Shown: positions 24,521 to 35,746 of the stretch, piece by piece
Layout: every line of letters begins with the position of its first letter
How positions within the stretch are numbered: position 1 is the stretch's first letter
Translations under genes and position numbers: made by a program
Origin: Narthecium ossifragum
Taxonomy: Eukaryota > Streptophyta > Magnoliopsida > Dioscoreales > Nartheciaceae
Assembly: GCA_963920575.1 (NCBI GenBank)
Contig: OY986971.1
Coordinates: 2,666,001-2,730,000, forward strand
Reading direction: 5' to 3'
Length of the DNA stretch: 64,000 nt
The notes under the pieces: generated by a model
The model's input: only the letters and a program-made list of their open reading frames with translations
Databases searched by the model: none
Told to the model about the DNA's origin: nothing

Positions 24521-24955
24521 AGCAAGTGCACGAAAAGAAAACTAGAAAAACATTAAAAAGCAAGTGAAGAAACGAGAGATTTTTATGAAAAAAAAAACCC
24601 CGAACGGGTAAAAACCCGGGGGCCTAATCCCAAACTATAAAAATCATGCATTCGACTGTCAATCCACGCTCGCTAAATCCATAATGCCATAGGACTGTCT
24701 CCCTTGATAACTCGAATCCACGATGCACTATCACAGTGCACGATCTCCACTTCCTCGTAGCGAAGAAGAACTCCTCGCTTTGAATTAGGGGTGTCAAACA
24801 ACCGTGCGACCCGGCAACGTCAAATGACGGCTCCAGACGTGCTTGAGTCGTGCCTGTGCTGACCCACCAGACTGACGGACTCGTGTGACCCGGCACTGTA
24901 TTTTAGACTGGACTGACCCAACTCTTGGTTTACGTCAACTTCACTAAAGGTCATC

Positions 24956-25198
24956 TTTTTTTTTTTTTTAAGATAAGCCGAGAGGCTTGTGAAATATAAA
25001 GACAAAACCCCTTACAGAATCCACACACAAGCATCCATTCGAAGGAACTAGATGCTAACGACAACGGTCAAAACACAAAACCATTCAAGGGACCACTCTC
25101 CTATGGCTCTGGACTTCGAAACCAAGACCAACTCCCAAAATTACCCCTACCCAGCTTGGCTAGTTCATCAGCCACCTTATTATCCACACGTGGCACAA
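24956..25198 (-). mobile_element. 5'-truncated LINE 3' end with 13-bp TSD
   Basis: 243 bp, minus orientation. The tail is the T-run from 24956. The 13-mer actaaaggtcatc occurs at 24943-24955 and 25199-25211. Inside, the minus strand reads the last RNase H residues (FVPRVDNKVADELAKLGRG-like) and a 3' UTR similar to that of LINE-B (aagataagccgagaggct versus aatagataagccaagaggct at 48837). Confidence 0.9.
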
Positions 25199-25329
25199 AC
25201 TAAAGGTCATCATTGAGATTTCACTACTTGTAAGACATTTTATAAGCTTTCCTCAAAGCTTCGGAGTACTTGGAAAACTTACAACCACTCCAAACAACGA
25301 TTGGATGTTTCATAAGATTCTTCTTCACA

Positions 25330-25606
25330 CTTGAATAATATATATAATTTATTATGATTAAAATAATATTCACATAATTTTAATATTTACATAACTTTAT
25401 TGAAAATATTTTAATATGTTCACGGGGTGTTTACGAGATGTACCGCAGATGCGTGCATCGTGTGAAATGACCATTTTGACTGTTTCATACGATACATCAT
25501 TTTAGCCTCAAAACGCATCATACGGTGCATGCTTCATCAAATACATGAATCAACCAAACAAAGGATCATCCGTTCAGGGTGCATCGCACAACCAAACACG
25601 CCCCAA
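25330..25606. mobile_element. decayed copy of the MITE family seen at 40701-41484
   Basis: Shares AT-rich interior phrases (ttcacataatttt, tttacataactttattga) and the gcatcatacggtgcatg and caaccaaacacgcccc end with the MITE at 40701-41484. The left end is lost or unclear. Confidence 0.5.
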
Positions 25607-25923
25607 GTGAACTGTCTTGGAGTCCACCAAGCTCTCAAATAGCCAAAGAATAATGTTTCACAATTTTTGCTCTCTACAACTGTTCTCTCTCCCAGATCTA
25701 TCATGTTGGCAGCTACATGGAAAGTAGGAATCTAATTCCTACTACAAGACGAACCCCTTAATCCTTATGTAACTCGGGCTAAGTTCGATCTAACTTGATG
25801 TAACTCGAGTCAACTTCGCCCCGTTTGATCCAATTTGCTTGAACTTCATCCAATTCGCCTCTAATGAGCCTCGTATGAACCACAACACAAATCTAGCTAA
25901 TTTTAACTACTAATCAACTAAAA

Positions 25924-27207
25924 GTTAAATTTTCATTTAGTACCATGTAGTTAGTCAAAAAAAGTATTCAGTCCTTGACCTTCAAAAATTTCAAACCAGC
26001 TCCCCGTAATGTCAATTTGTCGCTTATGTAGTCCTCCAGCTCAGCTTTCGTTAGTCGGCTAATGGCGAAAGGGCAAGGTCAGCACATTTCAAACTAATTT
26101 TGACTTTATATTATAAAAAAAATCCACGTCAGCATCTATCTCTCATGGTGGTCCAGCCCTCGCCGGAGAACATGAACCCATCATTGCCGGTGACAACTCA
26201 ACACTGGTACTGCTCTACAGCGTCGTCCGATGGCGGTGGAGGAGGTGGATGAGGTGCTCGGGGCAATAGCACCATGGAGTGGGAGGTAGGGGCATGGTGG
26301 TGGGTGCCGAGGGGGTGGAGGTAGATGGTGGCAATGTCCAATCACCTCATCCACACCAGCACCCTCTACGACCTCGGCCACCTATTTTTCAGCGAACCCT
26401 ATGGTGCCAAGAGCTCTAGCTGCCGTCTCCAACCGCGCCCAGCCTCGTCCGACCCCGGCGACCCACCTGAACCACCCGAAACCCTCCCCTGAAGCCCCGA
26501 CCCACCGTTGTGGTTCCGCCCATCGCCGCCAACGACCGTGACCACCGCCGCCTCGCTTCCCCACTGCCACCTGGGGCTCCCTAGGCCCACGAATCCCGAT
26601 CTACCCTTCCCCGTCGTCGATGACCCTCCTTGCCCGGCAAACAAGCGGTGGTTTTCTTCCCTTCAAAACCCACCGTCGTCGTCACCTTAGATCCGTCGCC
26701 TCCGACTAGCAAACTCAAGGGATCGATTCCACATGCGACCACAACCTCAAACCTGTCAGTCTTGACCACCGATCAGCCCTCCTTGACATCGATTTAGCTA
26801 TGGCGTCCTCCCTGTCATTGGATCAACATGAGCAAACTCGCCATTAGCTCGTCGGTGGCCACCACCATGAGAGAGAGAAGAAGGAGAAGGATGGTGGAGA
26901 GAGGTGAAGATGATGATGGGCGTCGATGACGAGATGGTCGGAAGAGAAGAAGGGAGAGATTCTCAAGGAACGAGAGAGAGAGAGAGGGAGGGAGAGATGT
27001 TGACGTGACTATTTTTAATAATAAAAAATCAAAAGTACGTCACGTGGACAAAAATGGGTCAACTTGTCATTAACTCATTGACGACGAGTGAACGGAAGAA
27101 TCACATAAAGATGAAATCGAAATTACGGAGAGCTGATTTGAAATTTTTAAAGGTCATGATTGAATAAAAATTTCGACTAAACTACAGGTACTGAACGAAA
27201 ATTTAAC
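25924..27207. mobile_element. MULE-like element with about 95-bp terminal inverted repeats
   Basis: The first roughly 95 bases (from 25924, gttaaattttcatttagtacc) and the reverse complement of the last 95 (gttaaattttcgttcagtacc) align nearly throughout, including ttcaaa(c/t)cagct(c/c)ccgtaat. Long TIRs point to a Mutator-like element. The interior (about 26150-26960) is far more GC-rich than its flanks and holds only low-complexity Gly/Arg/Pro frames; it could be captured genic DNA (Pack-MULE) or element-specific filler. No transposase. No convincing 9-11 bp TSD was found. It ends about 320 bp upstream of the BRIP-like start codon. Confidence 0.75.
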
Positions 27208-27524
27208 CCAAACAAAATTCGCCAACACTCATGGAATCTGGATGAGTTCCCTTATAATATTTATTAAATGTCATGAATAGTTTCTTTTACATGGGCCCTT
27301 TTACTTGAAGATTAGTATTTCTCAAATTTGAACCTAAAATCTCTAGTTATCAAAACAAAAATTAATATGTAATTATGATGGTTGAAGGGGTCTATATGCA
27401 ACTTAATCGAACCCTTGTTTTGCAAATAAAATAATGGGAGGGGTCTATATGCAACTAATCCCTAACCCCATTTCTTAATCGTTGATCAGTACCTCCCTCT
27501 CTCGCTGGGCGGAGAGCGAGCCCC

Positions 27525-30500
27525 ATGGAGGAATCCAATCCCGGCGGCAACGCCGGCTCCGGCGCCGCCGGAAATACTGGCGCCGCCATGTCTCAGCACC
27601 ACCATCACCATCAGCAGCAGCAACAGCTCCTCCTCGCGCAACACCAGCAGCAACAACTCCGACTCCTCCAGCAGTACCAACATCTCCAACACCAACAACA
27701 TCAGCAATCCCAACAACAGCAACAGCAGCAGCAACAGCATCAACAGCATCAACAGCAGCAAGCGATGTCTCGGTTCCCATCCAACATCGACGCCCACCTC
27801 CGCGCCCCTGGCCTCCGATCCATCCACCACCAAAACCTCCAACAAGCCCAGCAGCAGGGTCACCAGCCCCAGCAATCGCAGAGGGCGGCGAGCGGCGTTG
27901 GAGCTGGAGTGGGAGGGGTGGGGGTGGAGATGGCGCAGCAGGATGCCTTCAAGGTCTGCAACCCCGATTTCAAGAGCCCCTTCACCTCCGTCGAGGATGC
28001 CGTCCTCAGGTACTGCCTCTCCTTCTCTCTCTGTCGAATTCTATCTACTGCTTGCGGATTATAAAGATCCTAGATCGATTGGGCGGTGAAAGGAGGGAAT
28101 TAGGGTTTTGGCTAGTAATGGTTCGCCATAATTGTTCGACCCTATTATCTTCTTGATTGTATTGATCGAAAGGAGATGTATTGGGAATGAATAGTAGGGT
28201 TTTCCTATTTCTATGTGCAATCTGTCTCGAACTCCTCTCTAAGCTTAGGGTTTGTTTGATTGTACGTGGAGCTTGATGAAGATGAAATGGGAACATTGTG
28301 GTGAATTGGTTTGAATCATTAGATGGGTCTAATCTGGTTAGCAGTTGCTAGGTGAGAGGAATTTGGGAGTAAAACCTGAAAGTGTAAGAGGCGGGCAAGG
28401 GAATCACTTGTGGTGTATTATTACTTCAGCATAAAAAATGCATACTTTTTTGCTGTCATAGTTCTCGAAAATTAGGTATACATACATTATTGCTCCCATT
28501 TCAATCTGCTCGAAAGTGGTATATACTTGAAAGCTGAAAGGAAAAGTTGACGGCAGTGTTCAGGGGTTTCGTTTTTGAAGTATTATGTCACGAAGGATTA
28601 TCAAACTAGTAAATGCCTCCAAAAAGATTCTTGTATCAACAGTGATGGGCAAAATACTCAAGGAGTAACTGTTGTGTGATGGCTGTGTAGAACGAGTTCT
28701 GACTTACTTTTGTTGTATAGTTATGCTTTTTCCTATAAGCTTGGCATTTGTGCCATAGGATTAAGCGTAGCATCATGAGGTAGTTGAAAACCTCTACTAG
28801 AGAATAGTGGGATCTCGCCTTTCCTAACGACCAAGGTTTTTAAGACAAGCTTAAAAAAGGCAGATAACTATATGAAGTTTTACGCCAAAATCCTAGACCT
28901 TCTGCCTTTAGGTTTTCAGAATATTTCCTGATCCGACATTATCTGGAAAATCATTTCAGTCGTTATCTTTGTCATTTGGGGGTATTAGACTCTTGTTTTA
29001 ATATCCTGTGGTTTGGATGGCGTGCTGGTAAATTATGGTTGGTGGGTATATCGAATCTATTTTGCATAGGAAAAGATTCGAGAGTTTCTTCTTGCTTGTT
29101 TATTTCTTTCTCATCTCCGTCGTTAAAGGTCATCATCGTTGTAATGCTTTTTGAATTTCTATTGTGGTACGATTATAGTATTCTTAGGTTGATTTTAGTG
29201 GTGTTTAACTTCCTCATTGGAACATTTCAGTGATCTAGTTCAACTTGTTTTGGCATATGAATTAAGACTTCAACGTAAATGTTGTTGCTTATTTCCATAT
29301 CTTTTATTTCTTTTAGCAAATGATCTTCCTGCAGAAAGATAGAACACAAACAAATTCCTGATGTGAAGTTCTACCTACTTAATAAAGAAATTTAACTCCA
29401 AGGGAATGGCATTCATTCGAAACAAAATACTGTTTTGCAGAAGAACATCCAACAATCTGTCCTTTTCCCATTGGGTAACTGAGAGCGTTGTTTCCGATGT
29501 ATAGTATGACATGAAAAGAAATGTAGTGATCAGTACACTTGATTGATATTCTACAGTTTTGGAAGAGTCCATCTCTTATTTAAAGTCACAGTGGCCAGTG
29601 AGTGTGTTTCCAATATTTGGCTAGAAGACACATTAGTCAGATGAATTGGTCTTTCCGAAGGTGCCAAGATGCATCCTTTGCAGCTTCAAGGAACGAATAC
29701 AATCTAGTAGTGTTTTTTTATTTTAGGTGAATTTCTGTGTAGATTCTTTCACATGGTTTTCACTGACATGGTACAACTGATTGTAAGAGGATCTTATTGC
29801 CTCTATCTAAACATTCAGAACATCTTTCTGCTTGCTTGAAGCTTTTCTACTTAGTATTTATGTTTGAAGAGACATGTTTGTATGATTTTCTTCTTCTCTA
29901 TCAATTTGCTTCTGCTTTTATCACATTTAGAAAAAAAAATTAACTTCTTTCAGCAGTGCCTTGCAGTCTTGTGTTTATATTCCCTTTATTCCACTTCTGC
30001 ATATCTTAGCAGGACCTAAGTGTTTGCATATATGCATTTCTATATAATTGTACAGGCTATTACCTTATCATGTGGTCTCCGACTTCGAGGCTGAAGAAGA
30101 TGACAGGATCCTGGACAGTGATACGACAGGCCAAATTCTGTCACGACTCCAACAATGGGACCAGGGCCTCCTCAACAAGATTGGGGAGTTCACTAGCACC
30201 TTTGAGAAACAAGTCCTGGCCTTCAATATCATGTCACGAAAGAGGGCGCTTGGAGAATTCAGGTCAGAGGAGAGGCTAATGATTGAGCAGGCTCTCCTGC
30301 AAGAAGAGAAGCAAACTCTACTAGAAATGAGAGCAGAGATAGAGTCCAGAGAGAAAGCTGGTCGTGAGGCAGCAGAGGCTAAGATGCGAATGGCAATAGC
30401 TCAGGCCGAGCATGCCCGAGCAGAGGCTCAGGCTCATTCCGAGATGTTAGCACGTGCACCAATGAGGGGAAGCATCATAGGGTCCCATGCTGATGAGGGT

Positions 30501-30692
30501 CCTGGCCAAGATATTGGACAAGAGCAAGGAGTGAACCTCGAAGAGATGGTTCATGGCTGGGGTAACGCTCAAAGGGATGAGGAAGAGCCATCCGAGGACT
30601 TTTTGAATGATGAGAATGAGCCCGACAACGACGAGGCAGGGATGCAGGATGAGTGGCGGGAATCCAGGGAACTCGATTTAAATACTAGGTGA
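27525..30692 (+). CDS. GLTSCR-domain protein, BRIP1/BRIP2-like SWI/SNF subunit
   Basis: Two exons, 27525-28009 and 30056-30692 (donor CAG|gtactg, acceptor tgtacag, join phase 2), 373 aa. Residues about 24-115 are a Gln/His-rich low-complexity tract. The conserved core starts at NPDFKSPF (about residue 145) and runs through SVEDAVLRLLPYHVVSDFEAEEDDRILD, LQQWDQGLLNKIGEF and FEKQVLAFNIMSRKRALGEFRSEER. A charged helical segment follows (about 233-290, likely coiled coil: EKQTLLEMRAEIESREKAGREA), then an acidic tail ending LDLNTR. This layout matches plant GLTSCR1-type proteins, known in Arabidopsis as BRIP1/BRIP2, accessory subunits of BRAHMA chromatin-remodelling complexes in the nucleus. The family assignment rests on recall of the core. 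The C-terminal LDLNT resembles an EAR-type LxLxL motif (inference). The 2-kb intron shows no coding features. Confidence 0.82.
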
Positions 30693-31149
30693 TCAGTGCA
30701 GCAGTGCTGCTTCAAGTTAGCAATAGCACATATGCAGGTGGTGCCTGGTAGATTTTCAGAAATACCATTTGCTTCATTCATCTTTGATGCTGTAGGCTCG
30801 AAGTTGTGAGGTGCAATGTATTTGTAGGTTAGGGTTTTATGATCCCGAGGTCAATCTAGAACAGATTGTTTTCATCACCAGGAAAAAAGTTTGGAGCCCT
30901 CTTCATTCTAATCTTATAAACTCTCGGGTTGTAGGAGTATTTGGACCGTCTAACTTTCTTTTTTTGAAATTTTTTTGAAATTGTTCTACTGGCTTATACC
31001 TTGTCTCCATAACTGAAATTGAGTAGCTTGTGGGCTAAATTGGTCTGTTCAGAAGAACACAATTCAATTCCCTCTATTATATGCATGGTGTCAAATTGGT
31101 CCCTCGAGTTTAAAACTAGACAATAGGTCACTCAGAATTGGTCCAGAGA
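30693..31149 (+). other. BRIP-like 3' UTR and flank
   Basis: No coding potential after the stop at 30692. Probable 3' UTR, then AT-rich spacer up to a LINE remnant. Confidence 0.5.
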
Positions 31150-31560
31150 CTCAAGCCCCCCCATTCCAACAGCTTCAGCAGTTAGAGAGGCATCATCAAC
31201 CTGGCTGAATATTGAATACCATCCCAAGCCTCCCAATCCCCTGTTGGTGGCTTACCATTGAGTCCTTAAGCAGCCATTTTATACTGCAAGCGGTGTTCTC
31301 CACCGTGTCCCCTCCTTGGCCATAAACCACTTGACGTCGGCGCTTCCAAAGGGTACACAGGATAGTAGACATGAGCATTCGAATAGATTCAGATATTTGG
31401 GACTTTTGCAACCATTCGAAGCAGAGCTGCTGAAGGTCCAATGAATCCTGGGTCTAAATTCGCGCCATCAAGAACCACTTTCCAGACTGCCGCAGCCCAC
31501 CTTACATTCAAAGAAAATGTGCTGCAAAGTCTCCTCCATAGCACCGCAGCAAGGACATTG
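31150..31560 (-). mobile_element. degenerate LINE fragment (zf-RVT region)
   Basis: The minus strand near 31560-31500 reads CPCCGAMEETLQHIFFEC, the Cys-rich zf-RVT motif at the end of plant LINE ORF2, followed by TLWKRRRQVVYGQ-like sequence. Several frame changes and stops. No tail or TSD recognised. Flanked on the right by CT/GA-rich simple sequence (31560-31700). Confidence 0.75.
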
Positions 31561-32125
31561 GTCTCTCTCTTATTCACTCTCGTCATCTCTCTCTCTTTTT
31601 GCACTCTCGTCATCTCTCTCTTCAACCTCTCTTAGGTGGAAGAGAGAGAGAATAGAGAGGATCGAAGAGGGAAGGAGAGAGAGAGAGAATCGGGGGAGAG
31701 AGGAAAGAGCGAAGGGGGGTGATAAAAAGAGGAAAAAGTCACCAGTGGTGATAAAAGTTTCAGTAGTTGACTACTACTAATGAAACTCCATTAGACAGAC
31801 GATGAGCACAGAAAAGAGGAATTTGCTGTTATGGTAATGCTATAAGGTGCATAATAATATGGAATGGAAGCATAGTGAAATCAATTAAAGGGTGGAATGG
31901 AAGCTGTGCAATTTTTATAAAGTTTGGTGGTTGTCTATCGAAAAAAAACAGAACTTTGATGTTAGAAGTTTAATGTTGTTGTATTTAGAATTACCATTGT
32001 TTGAATAAGTACAAACGATCCCGGTAAGCTATAAAACAAAAGGGATTTCACATTTTGTCTTTCTCTATCACAAAGTTCAAGATCTTCATGTGGTTTGTTT
32101 CTTGGAGGTAAGTTGCTAGATTTTA
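31561..32125. other. CT/GA-rich simple sequence and spacer
   Basis: ctctctct-type tract (31560-31640) followed by a gagagaga tract (31640-31720), together a loose inverted pair, then AT-rich spacer. No gene seen. Confidence 0.5.
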
Positions 32126-32508
32126 GAGGGCGTTTGGTTGCTTGTATCAGTTGATGATGCACTAGTTGATGCATTCTTTTCTTGTCTTCTTTGTCTGGTT
32201 GTTTACATCAACTGACGCGGTATTAGTTTATTTTCTATTTAGTTGGTATGTATTGCATCAGTTAATACAAATGTTTCATCTAATCCAGTGATTCGTTTTC
32301 TGTTTGATTGGTATGTGATGCATCACGTGATACCAGTATACCACGTGATGCATCAACTAATGCTGCATCAATTGATGCAGCTAATTTTACTGCATCACCT
32401 GATACTGCATGAAGCCACTTTTTTGCATCAACTGATGCAGCATCAATCGATACATCTAATCAATCAAACATGGGTTTGGACCATGATGATGGGCAACCAA
32501 ACGCCCCC
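32126..32508. mobile_element. Harbinger/Tourist-type MITE, TSD TTA
   Basis: 383 bp with TIRs GAGGGCGTTTGGTTGC and GGGGGCGTTTGGTTGC (reverse complement of the right end), one mismatch in 16. Flanked by tta on both sides (32123-32125, 32509-32511), the PIF/Harbinger target. The interior is dense in gatgcatca/tgatgca motifs and has no transposase. Confidence 0.85.
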
Positions 32509-34049
32509 TTAATCCTTCTTAACGAAGCCTAGTCTAACACGCTTAACTCTCCGTCTCCTAACAACTTAAGCTTTTGAATTGAATGGCTTGAGTAACATAA
32601 TACCAGAAGAGATGTTTTCGATTCAAACATTGCTCCCTTCAATAGTCACCTCAGTCGTCCCTTAAATTCAATATTCATGTGTGAAGAGTCTGTCACACGT
32701 GATGGGACGTGTTAGACTATAGATATATTAACACTCTCTTTCCTAATGGATTTAATGTTTTAGATTGAGTGATTAGAATAACATGATATCAGAGCATAGA
32801 TATTCGAACCTCAAAGGCCCTGTCTTTCCTCATCTTAAAGCTCTCCATAATTGGTCTCCTTATATATCAAACTAGTTTGATGCCGACTTTAGCTCATGAC
32901 CTCTGCTCTGATATTATATTATTCAATTTCCATCTATGACTTCACAATCACATCCTTCACACTCATTGTAATTTTCCATGTCACTGCTCAATGTCACCTT
33001 TAACTTGAGTAATATAACATATAACTTTAGTAGAAGCAAAAGCATTAAGAGAACCATACTTTCTCTGAGATTTGCTTCTCCAAGAAAGCCATGGCATACT
33101 CAAGATATACAAATTTGCTAATCTCTGAGGATAACATGTCTGCATCAATCAAATTCCACTTTTCTATGTACAGTTTGCATCTGTCGCCTATTATTTGCAG
33201 ATTTGAAATAAACTCAAGTAACCTTGTTTTTAGGAATTAAGGCTATATATTTATCTGTGTATTAAAAATACATGTCAATATGTCATTGAATTAATACTAT
33301 GGAAGATAACAGTAATGAAACCGTTAGTGTCGATATGTCTTCATCCCAAGTCTTTGCAAGTTCCAAAATGACAAAACCCTTCTCTGATTCCCAATTTCCC
33401 TCTTCTCCTTCCTCTTTTTCTCATGCTCTGGACCTATCGTCAACTTGACAATACATACTGTGCCTGTCGGAGACCAGCACTACTAGTGCCGCCGGCGAGG
33501 AAATCCATTTCCATCAGATGAAAACGGAGGATAACGTTCATGAAAAAATATATAGGTTTTTTTTTTTGCAAATCCCCATATCTATATTGTGAAAATGCCC
33601 ATCTTATTTATATTATTACGTTTTGCACCTCTTATTATTGGTTTTCATTGCTAAAAGCCCCGTAGCTTAATTTACCATCCAAAAAAAAAAAAGAGAATAT
33701 TCTACTATAAGAATACAAATTTGACTCAAAAGAAAATCGAACCGGTTAAATAAAGATAAAATCAATGATGATTTGGTCATTGTTTCTTGAATTAGAATAT
33801 TAAGAAGCATACACAACCCTACGGTAACCTTTTGAGTCCAAATTCTGCAGATGTAAATCAATCAACCAATGAAGGGTAATTTGATCATTATGTTTGAAAT
33901 GAGTTGAAATAGATAAGACTTCAACCAACCACTCAAGAATAATTCGGCTTTTCATGTGAGTTAAAAGAAAATACTTAATTGAATTTGTTCAGAGAAAATT
34001 AATGATACGAAGCTTTGTCGAGAAGAATAAAAGATTCATGCACATGAAC
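32509..34049. other. intergenic, no gene recognised
   Basis: AT-rich. No plausible coding exon on either strand. Possible decayed repeats near 32690-32960. Confidence 0.5.
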
Positions 34050-34440
34050 ATGTGACATGTGTAATGCACATGCCACCTATTAGTAACCAAGTATCGATAT
34101 CTTGATCTATCCTATCGGTAGTGTCTATCCTATCGGTAGCCACTACCGATAGGATAGATCAAGATATCGATACTTGACTACCAACTGAATGTATCGGTAT
34201 CCCACTACCGGTATCCCACTACCGATATCTTCATCTATCCTATCGTTAGTGAGCTACCTCGGTAATGAGTTACCGATAAGATAGATGAAAGAATCAGTAC
34301 TTTACTACCGATTGAATGTATCGATAGCCCACTACCGATAGCTTCATCTATCCCATCAGTAACCCACTACCAATGAAATAGATGAAAAAATCGATACTTT
34401 GACTACCGATCGTGACATGTAAAATACACATGCAACGTCA
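34050..34440. repeat. ACTACCGATA repeat block with perfect 36-bp hairpin
   Basis: A block of about ten variants of tatcggtagt/actaccgata plus atctatcctatc in both orientations. Arms 34088-34123 and 34141-34176 are exact reverse complements (36 bp) around a 17-base loop. The whole block is bracketed by gtgacatgtgtaatgcacatg (near 34050) and gtgacatgtaaaatacacatg (near 34410), a direct repeat. No TSD assigned. Confidence 0.85.
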
Positions 34441-35746
34441 GCTTATGCATAAATCAGCACTCAAAAAAAACCAAAAAAAAAACCAAAATATATATACAGC
34501 CTTGTAAGACCAACAAACATGCTGTCTGCTTTCAAACGTGATGAACAAAATATTTTTAGGTGCAACCTAGCTAGTCACAATCCCAACCAAACAACGAATG
34601 AACAGCAAAGAGTAAATGGTCGTATATAATACATTGGAAAATAACGTACACCACACCTAAAATTACATCTGAGATCCGATATTTACATGTCTGGAGAACT
34701 TCAAGATGGTAAAAAGCCTTGCTCCAGGCAATAAATTACCCCCCCTTGAGAATGAAGAGGCATACGAACATATGCAGATGGAGAATATCTGCTATGAAGA
34801 GAGCACAATGATCACTCGGTGCGCAACACACCGACTCAAGGAACAGAAAATGATCAAATTGATTGTGTTTGTGCCGTGCAAGTAGTAGCCCTCAAGTTTT
34901 TTCAGACAGCGTCCTGCAAAACCATCATTATGAAATAAGTTATCCAATCCAACTATCTAAATTGTGAAACAACATACTAGTAACATAGCCACTAGGTGTT
35001 TTATTGTTTACAAACTGATTGGTATGTCTACTGATTTATTCAACCCTCTCAGAATTATCAACTTTGAATAACCTAAAAGAATCGTATATCGCAACAGGCT
35101 CGGGCAAGTAAAACACAACTTTCGCTCCCATCTCCAGAAAGGCAATAGAAATCCTACCGAACTTATGTTAATACATATCATGTCTGAAGATACCATCTAA
35201 GAAGTATAAAACATTCAATACCAGGAAACCATAATGAAGAAGACAACAAACTAACAAACTAAAAAACAGTGAGATCATTTATTAGTTCTACAAGAGTAAT
35301 CTAGGGGTGACCAAAAGCAGATAATTTTCACCTAGACTTGGGCAGTGTAGACCTACCAAGTCAAGAAGTAATAGCAGCATTGAATTGAAAGAGTTCCTAT
35401 CGAACTAAACCACAACACCAAGTGTTGGCTCAATGACAGCCAACGGCAGGATTAAAGATACTATACCCCAGCTTGTCCCCAATAACACCGCCTCAAGTAT
35501 TCTCAAGTTAGTGGAAGTTATAGCGCTCTCAAAACTAGATCATCAAAACAGCATGACTTTCATAAGCTTGAGAGCATGGACTTTCTTTTATATAGGACAT
35601 CAGATTCCTCAAGTTTCGCCATGCAATAAATGGATTGAAAACTCAAGATAAGAAACAGTGAAGCATAAAACTGAGAGTATAACTTACTATATCTTCATTT
35701 TGTCAAAAAGAAGAAATTAAGTAGAATCTATGGATTGTTGCATTAC
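34441..35746 (-). other. 3' flank of the response regulator, possible 3'-UTR intron
   Basis: The response-regulator stop TAG (35747-35749) is followed at once by gtaatg, a good donor, and a tggttttgcag acceptor on the minus strand lies at 34914. A 3'-UTR intron 34914-35746 is therefore likely. If the alternative donor two codons earlier (aa|gtaggt) were used, the protein would gain a few residues. Confidence 0.45.

Noticed and set aside
26181..26769. GC-rich frames inside the MULE-like element
   Set aside because: No recognisable domain, short and low in complexity; kept only as element content.
27475..28156. Overlapping frames on both strands over the first BRIP-like exon
   Set aside because: Shadows of the Gln/His-rich exon at 27525-28009; low-complexity Ala/Leu/Pro products only.
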